Source: Megascapheus bottae
Lineage: Eukaryota > Chordata > Mammalia > Rodentia > Geomyidae
DNA length: 64,000 bases
Assembly (NCBI GenBank): GCA_024803745.1
Contig: JANJXV010000024.1
Span: forward strand, 13,976,427-14,040,426
Reading direction: 5' to 3'
The first letter of the stretch is position 1; each line of letters starts with the position of its first letter. This document shows positions 53,611 to 63,139 of the stretch, in pieces. Below the pieces are notes generated by a model, which was not told where the DNA came from, did no database searches, and was given only the letters and a program-made list of their open reading frames with translations. Made by a program: the position numbers and the translations under genes.

Positions 53611-53674
53611 TGTTATTGCCTTTAGTATAAATGGAAACTAGTCCTAAGAAAATAATCCAAAAAAATTTACAGAG

Positions 53675-53868
53675 TGGGGGCCGGGAGTATGGCTAGTGAT
53701 AGAGTGCTTGCCTAGTATGCTTGGAGCCCTGTATTCGATTCCCCAGTACCACATAAAGAGAAAAAGCTGGAAGTGATGCTGTGGCTCAAGTGGAAGAGTG
53801 CTAGCTTTGGGAAAGCCCAAGGACAGTACCCAGGCCCTGAGTTCAAGCCCCAGGACTGGCAAAAAATA
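53675..53868 (+). repeat. IDL-Geo SINE
   Basis: Complete, GGGGGCCGGGAGTATGGC to GCCCCAGGACTGGC and an A-rich tail. Confidence 0.93.
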
Positions 53869-53954
53869 ATATACAGAACGGGATATTCTTCAAAACAACT
53901 GGTCTAGATGTTAGAGCCATTGGTTATCAAAAACAAGCAAATTTGGAGGCTGTT

Positions 53955-54065
53955 GAATATAGACTAGAACAAGGATTTTCAACCTTGACATTGATAGACA
54001 TTTTAAAGCAGGTCATTCCTCCATGGGGCCAGTGCTTTATGGGATATGTACAGGCCTTGCTGGTC
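53955..54065 (+). repeat. MER20-like hAT DNA transposon
   Basis: AGGATTTTCAACCTTGACATTGATAGACATTTTAAAGC and GGGATATGTACAGGCCTTGC follow MER20 order. Confidence 0.5.
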
Positions 54066-54069
54066 CCCT

Positions 54070-54695
54070 TAATAGGATGCCTGCTATAGTTGGATATGTT
54101 TTATTCCCCCAATTTTCCTGTGCTGGAAGTTTGTCCTCAGTGTAGCAATGTTGAAAGGTAGTGAAAGCATGAAGAGGCAGACACTAGTGGAAGGTGAGTA
54201 GGTCATAAATGGTACTACTCTTGGAAGAGATTAATGTAGTTCCTGTCATGCCCTAGTTAGTTCCTGAAAGTATGGGTTGTGATAAAGCAATTCCTGTGAG
54301 TGGTCCTCCTGAAACAACTTTTGGGGCAAACACCTACTTAGGGTTTTGGGGAAATGCTTGGGACTCAATGAAGAGCAAATGATCTACCACTGACTTTTAT
54401 CCTTTGTCCCCCCAGTCTCATATATACAGATGTTATGATCTGGCAATTTCATTTACACTAAACTCATACATGTTCCCAATGACATGAGTATAAGGCTAGT
54501 CACAGAAACTAAAGTGGAACTGACTTACATGATCACCTCCGGGAGAATAGTTACGGCTACTTATGGTCAATCCTGTGGCTAAAAGATCTGGTATGCCAAG
54601 ATGTAATTCTTATATTCACTGAATAAAGCGAAGTATAGGACACTGTAGATTATATAATATGATCTGTGAAGAAACTCTATTACATATCTTTATGT
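54070..54695. other. Unique sequence, no gene seen
   Basis: An ID-like trace may lie at 54335-54410 (GGGACTCAATGAAGAGC), too weak to call. Confidence 0.4.
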
Positions 54696-54698
54696 GGA

Positions 54699-54737
54699 CA
54701 CACACAGACAGACAGACAGACAGACACACACACACAC
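54699..54737 (+). repeat. (CAGA)n/(CA)n microsatellite
   Basis: CA, CAGA and CA blocks in order. Confidence 0.95.
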
Positions 54738-54849
54738 GAAATAGCTATTGTAAGGATCGTTAGAAAAAAAACGAAACCCATCACATGGCTCAGGCAGAAA
54801 GGAGTTTATTGGTGGGAATGTGCAGTTATTTCTTTTCTTTTTTCTTTTT

Positions 54850-55108
54850 TCCTTATGGTTAATCTCATGTGGTTAATGTATCTGACTTTGTTACCTGGTA
54901 TATTGTATATCCATTTATTTGTTTATTTGAAATAGAAAAGGGAAGGGGAAAACAAAATGATTGGGAGGTGTTGGGGGAGGGAAAGGGGGACAAAAACATG
55001 AGAAGGGATATCAATGTTCTAGAAGTAATGCACCCACTACCCGACAAATGTAACTGTAACCCCTCTATACATTATCCTGACAATAAAATACAATTTTTTT
55101 TAAAAAAA
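54850..55108 (+). mobile_element. L1 3' UTR, older variant
   Basis: TGACTTTGTTACCTGGTATATTG, TTTATTTGAAATAGAAAAGGG, G-rich tract (54960-54988) and a diverged terminal module (GGGATATCAATGTTCTAG, ATGCACCCACTACCCGAC, GTAACCCCTCTATAC). Confidence 0.85.
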
Positions 55109-55116
55109 AGAGTTCA

Positions 55117-55297
55117 TGGCCAGGAGTTTGGCCTAGTGGTAGAGTGCTTGCCTAGCATGCATGAAGACCCAGGTTTGAAACTGTGCTGAGGCTCAAGTGG
55201 TAGAGCTCTAGCCTTGAGGGAAAAAAAAAGAATCCAAGGACAGTTCTCAGGCCCTGAGTCCATGCCCAGGACTGGCTAAATAAATAAATAAATAAAT
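55117..55297 (+). repeat. IDL-Geo SINE with internal deletion
   Basis: IDL ends early after GACCCAGGTTTGAAAC and joins Geo (TGTGCTGAGGCTCAAGTGG); tail of AAAT units. Confidence 0.9.
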
Positions 55298-55381
55298 ATC
55301 ATTGGTAGGAGAACAAATTGCAGGCCTGCACAAGATGGAGGCATGCAGAACCAGAGGTAAAAGAGAAAGGTAGGAAGGTGG

Positions 55382-55501
55382 GACCACAGCAGATGGGGAA
55401 GTGATCTCAGAACCTAGGGATCCTCTCACTGACCAGTGTGGCTCAGGAAGACCTCAGCAGATGAGAACATGACCTCAAAGCCTGGGATCCTTTGCTGATT
55501 T
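55382..55501 (+). repeat. Degenerate 67-bp direct repeat
   Basis: GACCACAGCAGATGGGGAAGTGATCTCA (from 55382) and GACCTCAGCAGATGAGAACATGACCTCA (from 55449) are two related units, each followed by a GGGATCCT block. Such repeats occur in LTR U3 regions. Confidence 0.65.
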
Positions 55502-55504
55502 AGT

Positions 55505-56125
55505 CAGGTGATTAACAGTAGGGTGATTACTGGTTCCAGGCAGGTGAAGAGGAAGGGGGGAGGGACTGTTTCCTGAGCAGATGGGACCTAAGAGTTATCA
55601 TTGCTTATCTTGTGATAAAAGCAGAAAGGATTTGTTTTCCTCTTCCAGTTTAGCCCATTTAAAATTTTTAGTTTATTTTTATCATGGCCATATCTTAGTT
55701 TTATAATTTATAAAACTTTGTAGGTTGAAACAGCTTTTGAAATGTTAATCGGTGCCCTTTCTGATTCTTTCATGGAAAATATATTCATTAATGAATTACA
55801 CTAAGCACGTAGGGAGGCTACATTGATTTGGGGGAAGTAAGAATGTAAATATGCAAATGAGCTAGCCCATTGCCACTAGAAGGATGAAATCTAACAGACT
55901 GCTGGATGAGCTCTGTCAGGAAATTCCTCAGGCCTTGCTTAGTCATTCTCGACCTGGCTCACATTTGATCTTCCACAGTAGTCCTAAGTGGAAAGCCAAA
56001 GTGGCCAGTAAACAAAAAGGACTGGTAAGAAATTTTCTTTTTCCTCTGTCATCACCTCTGTCTGGAATTCCTTCAGGAGTATGGAACTAAAGATATGACC
56101 ATAATTCAAAGGTACAAAGACAGAG
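55505..56125. other. Unique sequence, no gene supported
   Basis: A 68-codon frame (55884-56090) shows no domain. Confidence 0.4.
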
Positions 56126-56129
56126 TAAG

Positions 56130-56220
56130 TATTTTCTTTTTTTTTCCCTATCTCTTCTCTCTTCCTCTTCCTCCTCCTCCACCTCCACCTCCTCCTCTTC
56201 CTCCTCCTCTTCTTCTTCTT
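56130..56220 (+). repeat. Pyrimidine-rich (TCC/TTC)n tract
   Basis: Impure CTCCTC/CTTCTT repeats at the 3' end of a minus-strand SINE. Confidence 0.9.
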
Positions 56221-56221
56221 T

Positions 56222-56438
56222 GTGCAGACTTGGGCCTCATGCTCTCCCTTGGCTTTTTCTCTCAAGGTTGGTACTCTACTACTTGAGCCACACCTCTTTT
56301 TCTGGCCATTAGTTAGCTAGTTAATTGGAAATGAGAATCTGTTGGACTTTTTGCCTAGGCTGGCTTTGAATTATAATCCTCAGAACTCAACCTCTTGAGT
56401 ATCTAGAATTACAGGCATAAGCCAACAGTGTCTGGCTG
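56222..56438 (-). repeat. B1-Geo SINE
   Basis: Diverged complement with GTTAGCTAGTTAATTGGAAATGAG linker and B1 head TATCTAGAATTACAGGCATAAGCC. Confidence 0.85.
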
Positions 56439-56439
56439 A

Positions 56440-56985
56440 CAATAATTCTTGAATGTAGTTAGATGGGTCTTCCACTCTCCACTCTATGGATGTGCTTGGT
56501 TGGTCTTCCTGAAAGCTCCCAAGGTATTAATCTGAGAGCACAGCCTCAATCGGGGAAACAATTTTTGTCCTTAATCAAGTGGTACATCCAATCTCTGGTG
56601 CAGCTTCACTTATGCAGCTTTATCTTGGGAAGAGAAAATTTCAGATACTTTGGGCTGATTTCACATGTAGACTAAAAAACAAGGCCTTAACAAGTCTCAT
56701 TTGTTTTTAACTTCCAAGTGAATAAAACATGTCTTTCTTCATGGAAGTTCCTTTTACATTGTTTTAGTTGTTCACTGATCCATCTACCTCTATTTACTGC
56801 CCTGCAGTGCAGAAGGACATCAGACCTCCTATCCTTGTTTATTATTAAATTGATGCTGAATTTTTTTTGCCATTTATGGTATTAAGGTTATTTAGGGACA
56901 TTGTTTAAAAACACAGGTCAAGTACCACGTGAGACCTCAGAGCTGATCCTAGGTTTGTTATTGTTTAGGCTGTTCAGGGACATTA
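56440..56985. other. Unique sequence, no gene supported
   Basis: A 70-codon frame (56463-56675) has no domain. Confidence 0.4.
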
Positions 56986-57330
56986 GATGAATGCACCAAT
57001 TTGTTGTTGTCGAGTTGCTGTGAATACTGAAGCTACACATACGGGGATCATTATTGTAGATTGGTTTGTGACAGCTGGCCCTGATTTAGTTATTTCCTCA
57101 AGAAGACACTTTGAACAATTATTGAAATACCTCCCCTCTGTAATTACAATAATAATGATGATGATTTTGCAACTGAATATGCAATTCAGGGTGTATCTGC
57201 TCAACCACTGTGTTTAGCTTGTTTCTCTTTTTGCATCCATGTCAGCTGCTGCTGTCAGGATTATTGAAGCACACAGAACAATTTTGCTATTGAGAGCCAA
57301 TGAACTTACAAAAAAAAGTCTAGGGTAAAT
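56985..57330. promoter_or_regulatory. Candidate developmental enhancer
   Basis: Repeat-free, with TGACAGCTG (57069-57077, TALE/E-box), GAACAATTATTG (57113-57124, SOX), TAATTACAATAATAATGATG (57141-57160, homeodomain), ATATGCAATTC (57177-57187, POU-like), AACCAC (57203-57208, RUNX), TTTGCATCC (57230-57238, POU) and TGTCAGCTGCTGCTGTCA (57240-57257). Open frames on both strands (56983-57217) overlap and are not genes. Function is inferred. Confidence 0.45.
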
Positions 57331-57477
57331 GTTAGGAGTTATTAAAAATAATTATCTTGTAGTTAACATTTAAGGTGTGTTAAGTATGAGTGCGGATTTT
57401 CTTTTTGTCTTTGGAGAGAGAAATGTATTTCCAGTATGTATCAGTTTTTAAATTTAAAAAAATATTTTTTTATTTTT

Positions 57478-57722
57478 TGTGTGCTAGTACTGGGGTATGG
57501 AACTTAGGGCCTCACACTCTTGCTTAACTTCCCTGTCCAGATCATTTCCCCTGCCTTATCACTTGAGCCACATTTCTACTTTCAGTTTTTTGTTGTTGTT
57601 GTTGGTTAACTGCAGATAAGTATCTCATGGACTTTTCTGCCTGGACTAGTTTCAAATCTTCATATTTGGATCTCAGCCTCCTGAGTAGCTAGGATTACAG
57701 GTCTGAGCTACCTGCACCCAGA
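57478..57722 (-). repeat. B1-Geo SINE
   Basis: Diverged Geo complement, GTT repeats at the linker (57590-57603), clear B1 head (CTGAGTAGCTAGGATTACAGG). Confidence 0.85.
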
Positions 57723-57779
57723 TAAAATATTTAATAATTATAGTTAATTGATGATGCTTTTTCCCCCATATTGCCTAAC

Positions 57780-58165
57780 TAAGGAGTTAGAAGTAAGAAA
57801 GATAGTAAGACATTAGAGAGGGGTGGGCTGCAGGTAGGGGGAAGGAAAGGAGAGTAAGAAAAAATGAGACATATAGGGTAAGCATAGGGGAGGCCCAGCC
57901 AGTAAGTAATGAAAGCTCGATGAGGGAGGGGTCGTGTTAATCAGACAGAGTGATAGTGATGGAGTAGAGAGCAGGTGAAGGAGACAGCCAAGTGGGAAAA
58001 AGAGAAAGGGACAAAGGGGAAAATGAGTGAAAAGGGAGGAGAGGTACTTTGGACACTAAAAGAGGAAGAAGAAGATTTGGAGGCTAGCTTTCATCTTAAA
58101 AATGAAACACCCAACAAGAACAACAACAGCAGAAAAGGACAGACAAAACTGTAGATCTGTAGATT
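57780..58165. other. Purine-rich unique sequence
   Basis: Long stretches of G and A on the plus strand (57805-58080) without simple periodicity; no gene. Confidence 0.5.
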
Positions 58166-58168
58166 TGT

Positions 58169-58192
58169 GATGTGTGTGTGTGTGTGTGTGTA
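58169..58192 (+). repeat. (TG)n microsatellite
   Basis: About 12 units. Confidence 0.95.
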
Positions 58193-58589
58193 GTTTTAAA
58201 AGCATTATTTTTGTCTTTAAGCTCAGCATGGGATCTCATAAGTATGGCCATCATTAGTTACCAGCTCTCTTTGAAAGCCTGGTCAGCTACTATTCCTGCT
58301 GCTCACAAGGCATCTGGTAGGGGAGGTGGGAAAGTAGAAATGAAAATCCTTTGAAGTGAATGTCCAAGTTGGGAACCACTGTAGCAATAGCATAAGGCTT
58401 CTTGATGCTGAAGACTTCCTATTGGAAAAGGCGACTGGCACCCTTCTGCTTTGTTATTATCCTAACCTAATGGGGGCCATTGTCAATCTTAGTGCATAGA
58501 AATCTTTTAAGAATCTTTAAAGAATCTATGCTGGTACCAAGGCTCCACCCCTAATGTATAACTGGTTTACAGGCAAATATGAGGATTTT

Positions 58590-58850
58590 TGAATTCAGGC
58601 CCTTGCTATGTAGGTGCTCTACCACTTAAGTCACTCCAAAGCCCTTTTTACATTATACACGATAGGGTCTTACTTTATGCCTAGGCCAGTATGGATCATG
58701 ATCCTCCTATTGGCGCTTCTCCATATCATAGGGAGAACAGGTGTTTACTATAACTGTTGGACAAGGTAAAGTCTCATATTTTTTCTGATGTCCTAAAATG
58801 GTAATCCTCCTCATCTCTAACATCCAAGTAACTAGGATTGTAGTCCTCAG
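58590..58850 (-). repeat. ID plus B1-type units, decayed
   Basis: ID complement (GAATTCAGGCCCTTGCTATGTAGG), then B1-like complements (GATAGGGTCTTACTTTATGC, CCAAGTAACTAGGATTGTAG). Confidence 0.55.
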
Positions 58851-58872
58851 ACACCATCCCTGTACTAGTTTG

Positions 58873-58950
58873 AGTGCCGAGTGGCACTGTGGCTCAAAGG
58901 TCAATGACCAAGCCCTGAGTTCAAGTCCCAGGATTGGCAAAAAAAAATAG
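58873..58950 (+). repeat. Geo monomer without a head
   Basis: GTGGCACTGTGGCTCAAAGG then CCAAGCCCTGAGTTCAAGTCCC and an A-run; neither IDL nor B1 precedes it. Confidence 0.8.
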
Positions 58951-58954
58951 TTCT

Positions 58955-59650
58955 TCAAATGATTCCAATATGCAGCCAGAGATGAGACTCAGTGCCTGAT
59001 TCCCTGGCTTTTCTCTGAATACTCCCCAGAGAATACCATTATAATGGTATGCTGACTTATTTTGACCTACGGAAGCAAAGACCCAAACATCAAGTTTGGA
59101 TACAAATTAAGCCTAAGGTCAGAGGGTCTCAACTTTTAGGCTACCTATTTAGTAACTAGGACGGCTGTAAATTGGTTGTGGAGTTGGAGAGGAAGTTCAT
59201 TTAGAGCTTATCTGCAAATCCACAGGAAGAAAATAGCATTATCAACATGCTAGGACTGGCCTTTATAAAGATTTGCATTTTTGAAATGATTTCACTTCAA
59301 CAATATGAAGACATCTGATGTTTGTTTAATGGCAAACTTTTGTTGACCTTGATTCCACTGCTTAGCTCCTCCCTCAGCATCCTGGACCACCTTGGGTTCT
59401 GCTCTGTCATGTGGAACCATCCAGAATTTGCAATCACAGATGCCTCCCATTTCTATTCCTCTGTTTCATTAACACTGGAATATTTAATTGGCCTTTCACC
59501 TGAGTTAATAGTCTCTTGGGGACCAGGTAGAGGAGTAATCTGTTCCTTCACCCTTTTGTGCCAGGTAAAACATATGAATTCCATTTATTGTGGCTTTCTG
59601 AAATAAAATCTTATACACAAGGGGCTTGATTGATTGGTTGGCTGACTGAT
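58955..59650. other. Unique sequence, no gene supported
   Basis: A 94-codon frame (59322-59606) shows no domain. TACTCCCCAGAGAATACC and ATTATAATGGTAT near 59020-59050 form short imperfect palindromes. Confidence 0.4.
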
Positions 59651-59654
59651 AGCA

Positions 59655-59905
59655 GTACTGGGGTTTGAATCCAGAGCGCTGAGCTTGCTTGGCAAGTGCT
59701 CTACCACGAAAGCCATACCTCAATTGTCTTAGTTATTTTTTCAGGTAGGATTTCAATTGTTACTCCTGTGTCACTGGGACTATAGGTTAGTACCACCATG
59801 CTTGATGTATTGGGCAAACCAAATGACTTTTTTTCCAGGCTATTCTTGAACTTTCATCCTCTGGATCTCTGTCTTTGGTATAGTATCATCACACTTGGCC
59901 TCAGA
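59655..59905 (-). repeat. ID plus B1 (B1-dID-like) SINE
   Basis: ID complement (GGGGTTTGAATCCAGAGCGC, GGCAAGTGCTCTACCACG), then a decayed B1 complement (CACTGGGACTATAGGTTAG, CTTGAACTTTCATCCTCTGG). Confidence 0.7.
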
Positions 59906-60002
59906 AGGGGTTTAAATAGATGATGGAGTTCTAATACATGATGCCTTAATATATAAAGCTGGGAGGAAAGGCTTTCTTTGACAGACCCATCAGGATGAAT
60001 AC

Positions 60003-60431
60003 CTATAGAACTACAGGATTATGTTTGGATGCTTCTACTATATTATAGGAATAGCCGTCACCAGGGAATACAATATTGTGGTCTTTGATCTTGGAGATAA
60101 TACTATTGCTAATATTATCTCCATCACTGCCAACCCTTTCTGAATGCAAGTCAATCCACTTAATATCTGACTTACTTAACTGTGGGCTTTGAACAGCCAG
60201 GTGTATTCCCAACACCTGGCACATGGAGGTGCGCTGTAAGTGTTTATTGGGTATACAATGGAAGTCTAAGCATTCCAAATAAGCAGAATACAACAGGGTG
60301 AGAGGAACTAGCTCTGTCTCCTTGTGCACAACAATCAGACCTCTAGCTGTAGATATAGGAGAAAACCAGGAAATCTCCTTAATCTCAGACATTTCCTCCC
60401 AGAGAGCTGGGATGCTTTGGTTCAATTCCAC
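60003..60431 (-). other. 142-codon open frame, probably not a gene
   Basis: The longest frame outside L1. It has Met at the start and a stop at the end, but no signal peptide, membrane segment or domain I can name. The part at about 60180-60265 overlaps an L2-like 3' end (CACCTGGCACATGGAGGTGCG), which argues against coding. No splice-flanked exon structure is evident. Confidence 0.3.
60180..60265 (+). repeat. L2-like 3' end
   Basis: ACACCTGGCACATGGAGGTGCGCTGTAAGTGTTTATTGGG matches the general L2 3' pattern. Confidence 0.55.
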
Positions 60432-60479
60432 TTGTTCCCAAAGGCCTTCTGGTTACAAACATACTAAGAATGAGTGTTA

Positions 60480-61100
60480 ATTGCTTTTTGAGGTGTCACT
60501 TTGTCAGCTTTGTTTGGATGTGGTAATTTGCAAAGCAACCCCTAGCAGTTGACAGTTCATCCATAGCTGTGTGGTGTCCGGACATTTCCTGGGATTTCTG
60601 CCCACCTCCTATGCAGCTGGCAGTGTCTGCCAAGACAGGATATGTGTTCAACAGGGATTAACTTACAACCAGTAACACTTTGTTGTGTCTGAGATTGTTA
60701 AAATTCTGAAAGAGTAAAGACCAGTGTTACTTAATCCTGAGAAGAGCAATAATTATAAATGAAGGAGTAGCAAGCACTTCAAGACAGCCTGGGTAGATCA
60801 GGAAGTGGCTGCTCTGACAGGTTTGATGTCAAGGTCAAGTTTGCTGGGCTGATGCCTGATGCATCTATTCTCGTTGTGTGGAACAAAATTGTAACCTGCT
60901 GTCCCCTGGCCTTATACTTGTGTATATGTGTTTCAGTCACTGTTTGTTTCTTTTTGAAGCTCTTTTTCCCTGGCCAGAGATTTCCTGATTGTCCTTCACA
61001 CACACTTCAAGGTCATAGCCTAGACTAAAATGTTTACCAAAAAAGCTGGGCACTTATAAAGAAATTCATTGCCAGCTTCTCTATTCCCTGTGCCTGATCC
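60480..61100. promoter_or_regulatory. Candidate regulatory island with two NR5A/ESRR-type sites
   Basis: Repeat-free. The nuclear-receptor monomer motif TCAAGGTCA is perfect at 60829-60837 and again at 61007-61015 in the same orientation. TTGACAG and TTTCCTGGGAT near 60549-60599 add further motifs. Confidence 0.35.
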
Positions 61101-61124
61101 AACCAAGCTTAGCAAAAGGAAGGG

Positions 61125-61200
61125 ATAAAGTGGTCTCTGGAACCAGGAATTTCTGGGTTTGAATGCCAACATGAAAATAAAATTGTGTGATTTCTCCAGC
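61125..61200 (+). repeat. MIR SINE fragment
   Basis: GTCTCTGGAACCAGGAATTTCTGGGTTTGAATGCC fits the MIR tRNA-like head. Confidence 0.55.
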
Positions 61201-61258
61201 AGGCTGAGGCTGAGGCCGAGGCCGACGCTGTGGCTGTGGCTGTTGCTGCTGCTGCTGC
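61201..61258 (+). repeat. Variant hexamer/trinucleotide repeat (GGCTGA, GGCCGA, GGCTGT, GCT)
   Basis: Successive GGCTGA, GGCCGA, GCTGTG and TGCTGC units. The alternating Ala/Thr/Ser frame on the minus strand is a repeat artefact. Confidence 0.85.
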
Positions 61259-61463
61259 CACCTCCTGGGAGAATGGAGACCTGAGCCTCCTACCTGAAGC
61301 TCCTCTCACAGTTCACCTGTGACCTGAGCAAAGAGGGCCCCACTGAGGCGGGACTGCAATTTTTTTGTCCTAGAAAATAAAAGAGATAGCCTTTTATTCT
61401 ATAAACAAAAACACTAGGATGCCTTGCATTTCATTCCTTTCTTTTGGCAATGTTATACTCAAA

Positions 61464-61540
61464 CGATTTCAAGGCAGAGACTGGCTCAGTTGTAGAGCAT
61501 GTATGTGTGAGACCTGGGTTCAATTCTCAGTGCTAGAAAG
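61464..61540 (+). repeat. ID SINE
   Basis: AGAGACTGGCTCAGTTGTAGAGCATG and CCTGGGTTCAATTCTCAGTGC. Confidence 0.75.
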
Positions 61541-61544
61541 AAAA

Positions 61545-61890
61545 TATTCCAGAACAGCTAGTTTTAGGAATGTATCAGTGATTCCTGCTTTTGGTTTCCT
61601 GATCCCTTAATCCTGGGATGATGTTACAACAGAGATGGTGATGAATCTTACCTTCTCAGAGTCTCACTTTAATAGTGGGGCTGTTCTGAGACTTGAGATA
61701 CTAAATTTCTGTACGTAAGAGACACCTAATAGGAATTGTAAGGGGGTGAGTTCATTTACAATCTTCCGAGTGGGTTTTCTCTTCAGTTTCTAACCAAAAT
61801 ATGGATACTAAACCATGTCCAGTTTTCTGGTTTATAGATGACTCAACCAATAACTTCTTTATTGAAACATATTCAGGAGAAACTTAAGAG
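61545..61890. other. Unique sequence
   Basis: No gene or repeat recognised. Confidence 0.35.
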
Positions 61891-61894
61891 ATAA

Positions 61895-62000
61895 AACCCA
61901 GGAAATAATTCTTGAGTACCTACTGTGTGATAGTCATAAGGGATTTGAAGAATAATAAGATAAAAATTTGTGGCATGTAAAAATTACATACAATCCCTCA
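61895..62000 (+). repeat. L2/MIR3-like fragment
   Basis: TTCTTGAGTACCTACTGTGTGATAG then AATAATAAGATAAAAATTTG. Confidence 0.5.
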
Positions 62001-62004
62001 TGAA

Positions 62005-62780
62005 ATATGTTAAGAAAAAAGTGACTAATTCAGAGACTTGGGTTGTAGGTCAAGTCTTTAGACAGCTCATTTGTGTAGGTGACATAAACGTAGCAGCTAA
62101 CAATCCTTTACCAATGAATTATGGTTCCTATTTTAACCAATTATATAGAGCTATGGATTTAGCCCAATCTATTTCCAGGGTTTGATTTTTAAACCTCTTT
62201 AGGGACCGAATGTTTGCAATCCCTAATTCACATTGAATTCACATTATTCCCAAGGCAACAGTCTTAAGAGATGGAGCCTTGGGAGTTAACTAGGCTATAT
62301 AGAGTATGCTCTCATGAATGGGGATTAGCACACTTGTTAAAGGACTGGAGAAACCAGCTCCCCTTTAGCCTCCATCCTCTTCCTGACCCTAGGAGGATCA
62401 GTACTCTTCCCCTGCAGAGAACATAACAATAAGGAACCATCTTGGAAGCACAGGGACTGGGCCCTTACCAGGCTGAACCTGTTCGCACCTTTGACTTTGA
62501 CTTTTGGTTCCTTATAATTTTTCCCATCTCAAGGTCTTTTGTTACAGCAGAATATGGATCCATTAATGAATATAACAGCCATTGAGATCCCTTCCTTCAT
62601 AATGAAAAACACATACATTTTGCCTTTAGCCAAGTGGAATGTACCTTTGCCCCAAAATAAACTCAGCTGCACTTGTTTTTGCTTTTTAACCTTGGTGGCC
62701 TTTATTATATTACTCATTGACAATATCTTTCGGAATTTACTAAATTTATTCTCACATATCAACTCATTTGAGAGTTGTGG
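62005..62780. other. Unique sequence, no gene supported
   Basis: A 130-codon minus-strand frame (62529-62921) overlaps a 84-codon plus-strand frame and runs into MIR-like DNA; no domain. Confidence 0.4.
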
Positions 62781-62782
62781 CA

Positions 62783-62875
62783 TGATAGAATAGGCTTTTG
62801 AACCAGAGATTCTGCCTCTAGAACTGACTTGCCAAATCACCTTGGATAAAGCACTGCATCTAGTTACTGCCTGGA
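62783..62875 (+). repeat. MIR SINE fragment
   Basis: GAATAGGCTTTTGAACCAGAG, GACTTGCCAAATCACCTTGG. Confidence 0.55.
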
Positions 62876-62924
62876 ATTTTTTTCTTTTAACTCGGCCTTT
62901 GTATGCTTGGCTTTTTCCCACTGT

Positions 62925-63135
62925 ACAGATATCAGCTCAGCCATTACTTTTTCTCGGAGAAGCTTTCTCTCACAGTCCAGTCTAAGAATGACTCTTGTTT
63001 AGTCTCTTTTCAGCAGTTAGCACAGACTAAAATAAATAATTAGTAGTTGTCTTGTTTCTGCCAAGAAGGTAAGCTGTGAAAGGTAGGACCTTTTCTAGTT
63101 CTCACAAGCATCTATGCCAGGGCACCTTATTGCTT
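62925..63135 (+). repeat. L2 3' end
   Basis: GGAGAAGCTTTCTCTCACAG, AGGTAAGCTGTGAAAGGTAGGACC, TATGCCAGGGCACC in L2 order. Confidence 0.65.
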
Positions 63136-63139
63136 CTTT

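Noticed and set aside
62529..62921. 130-codon minus-strand frame
   Set aside because: No domain, overlaps MIR-like DNA and a plus-strand frame.
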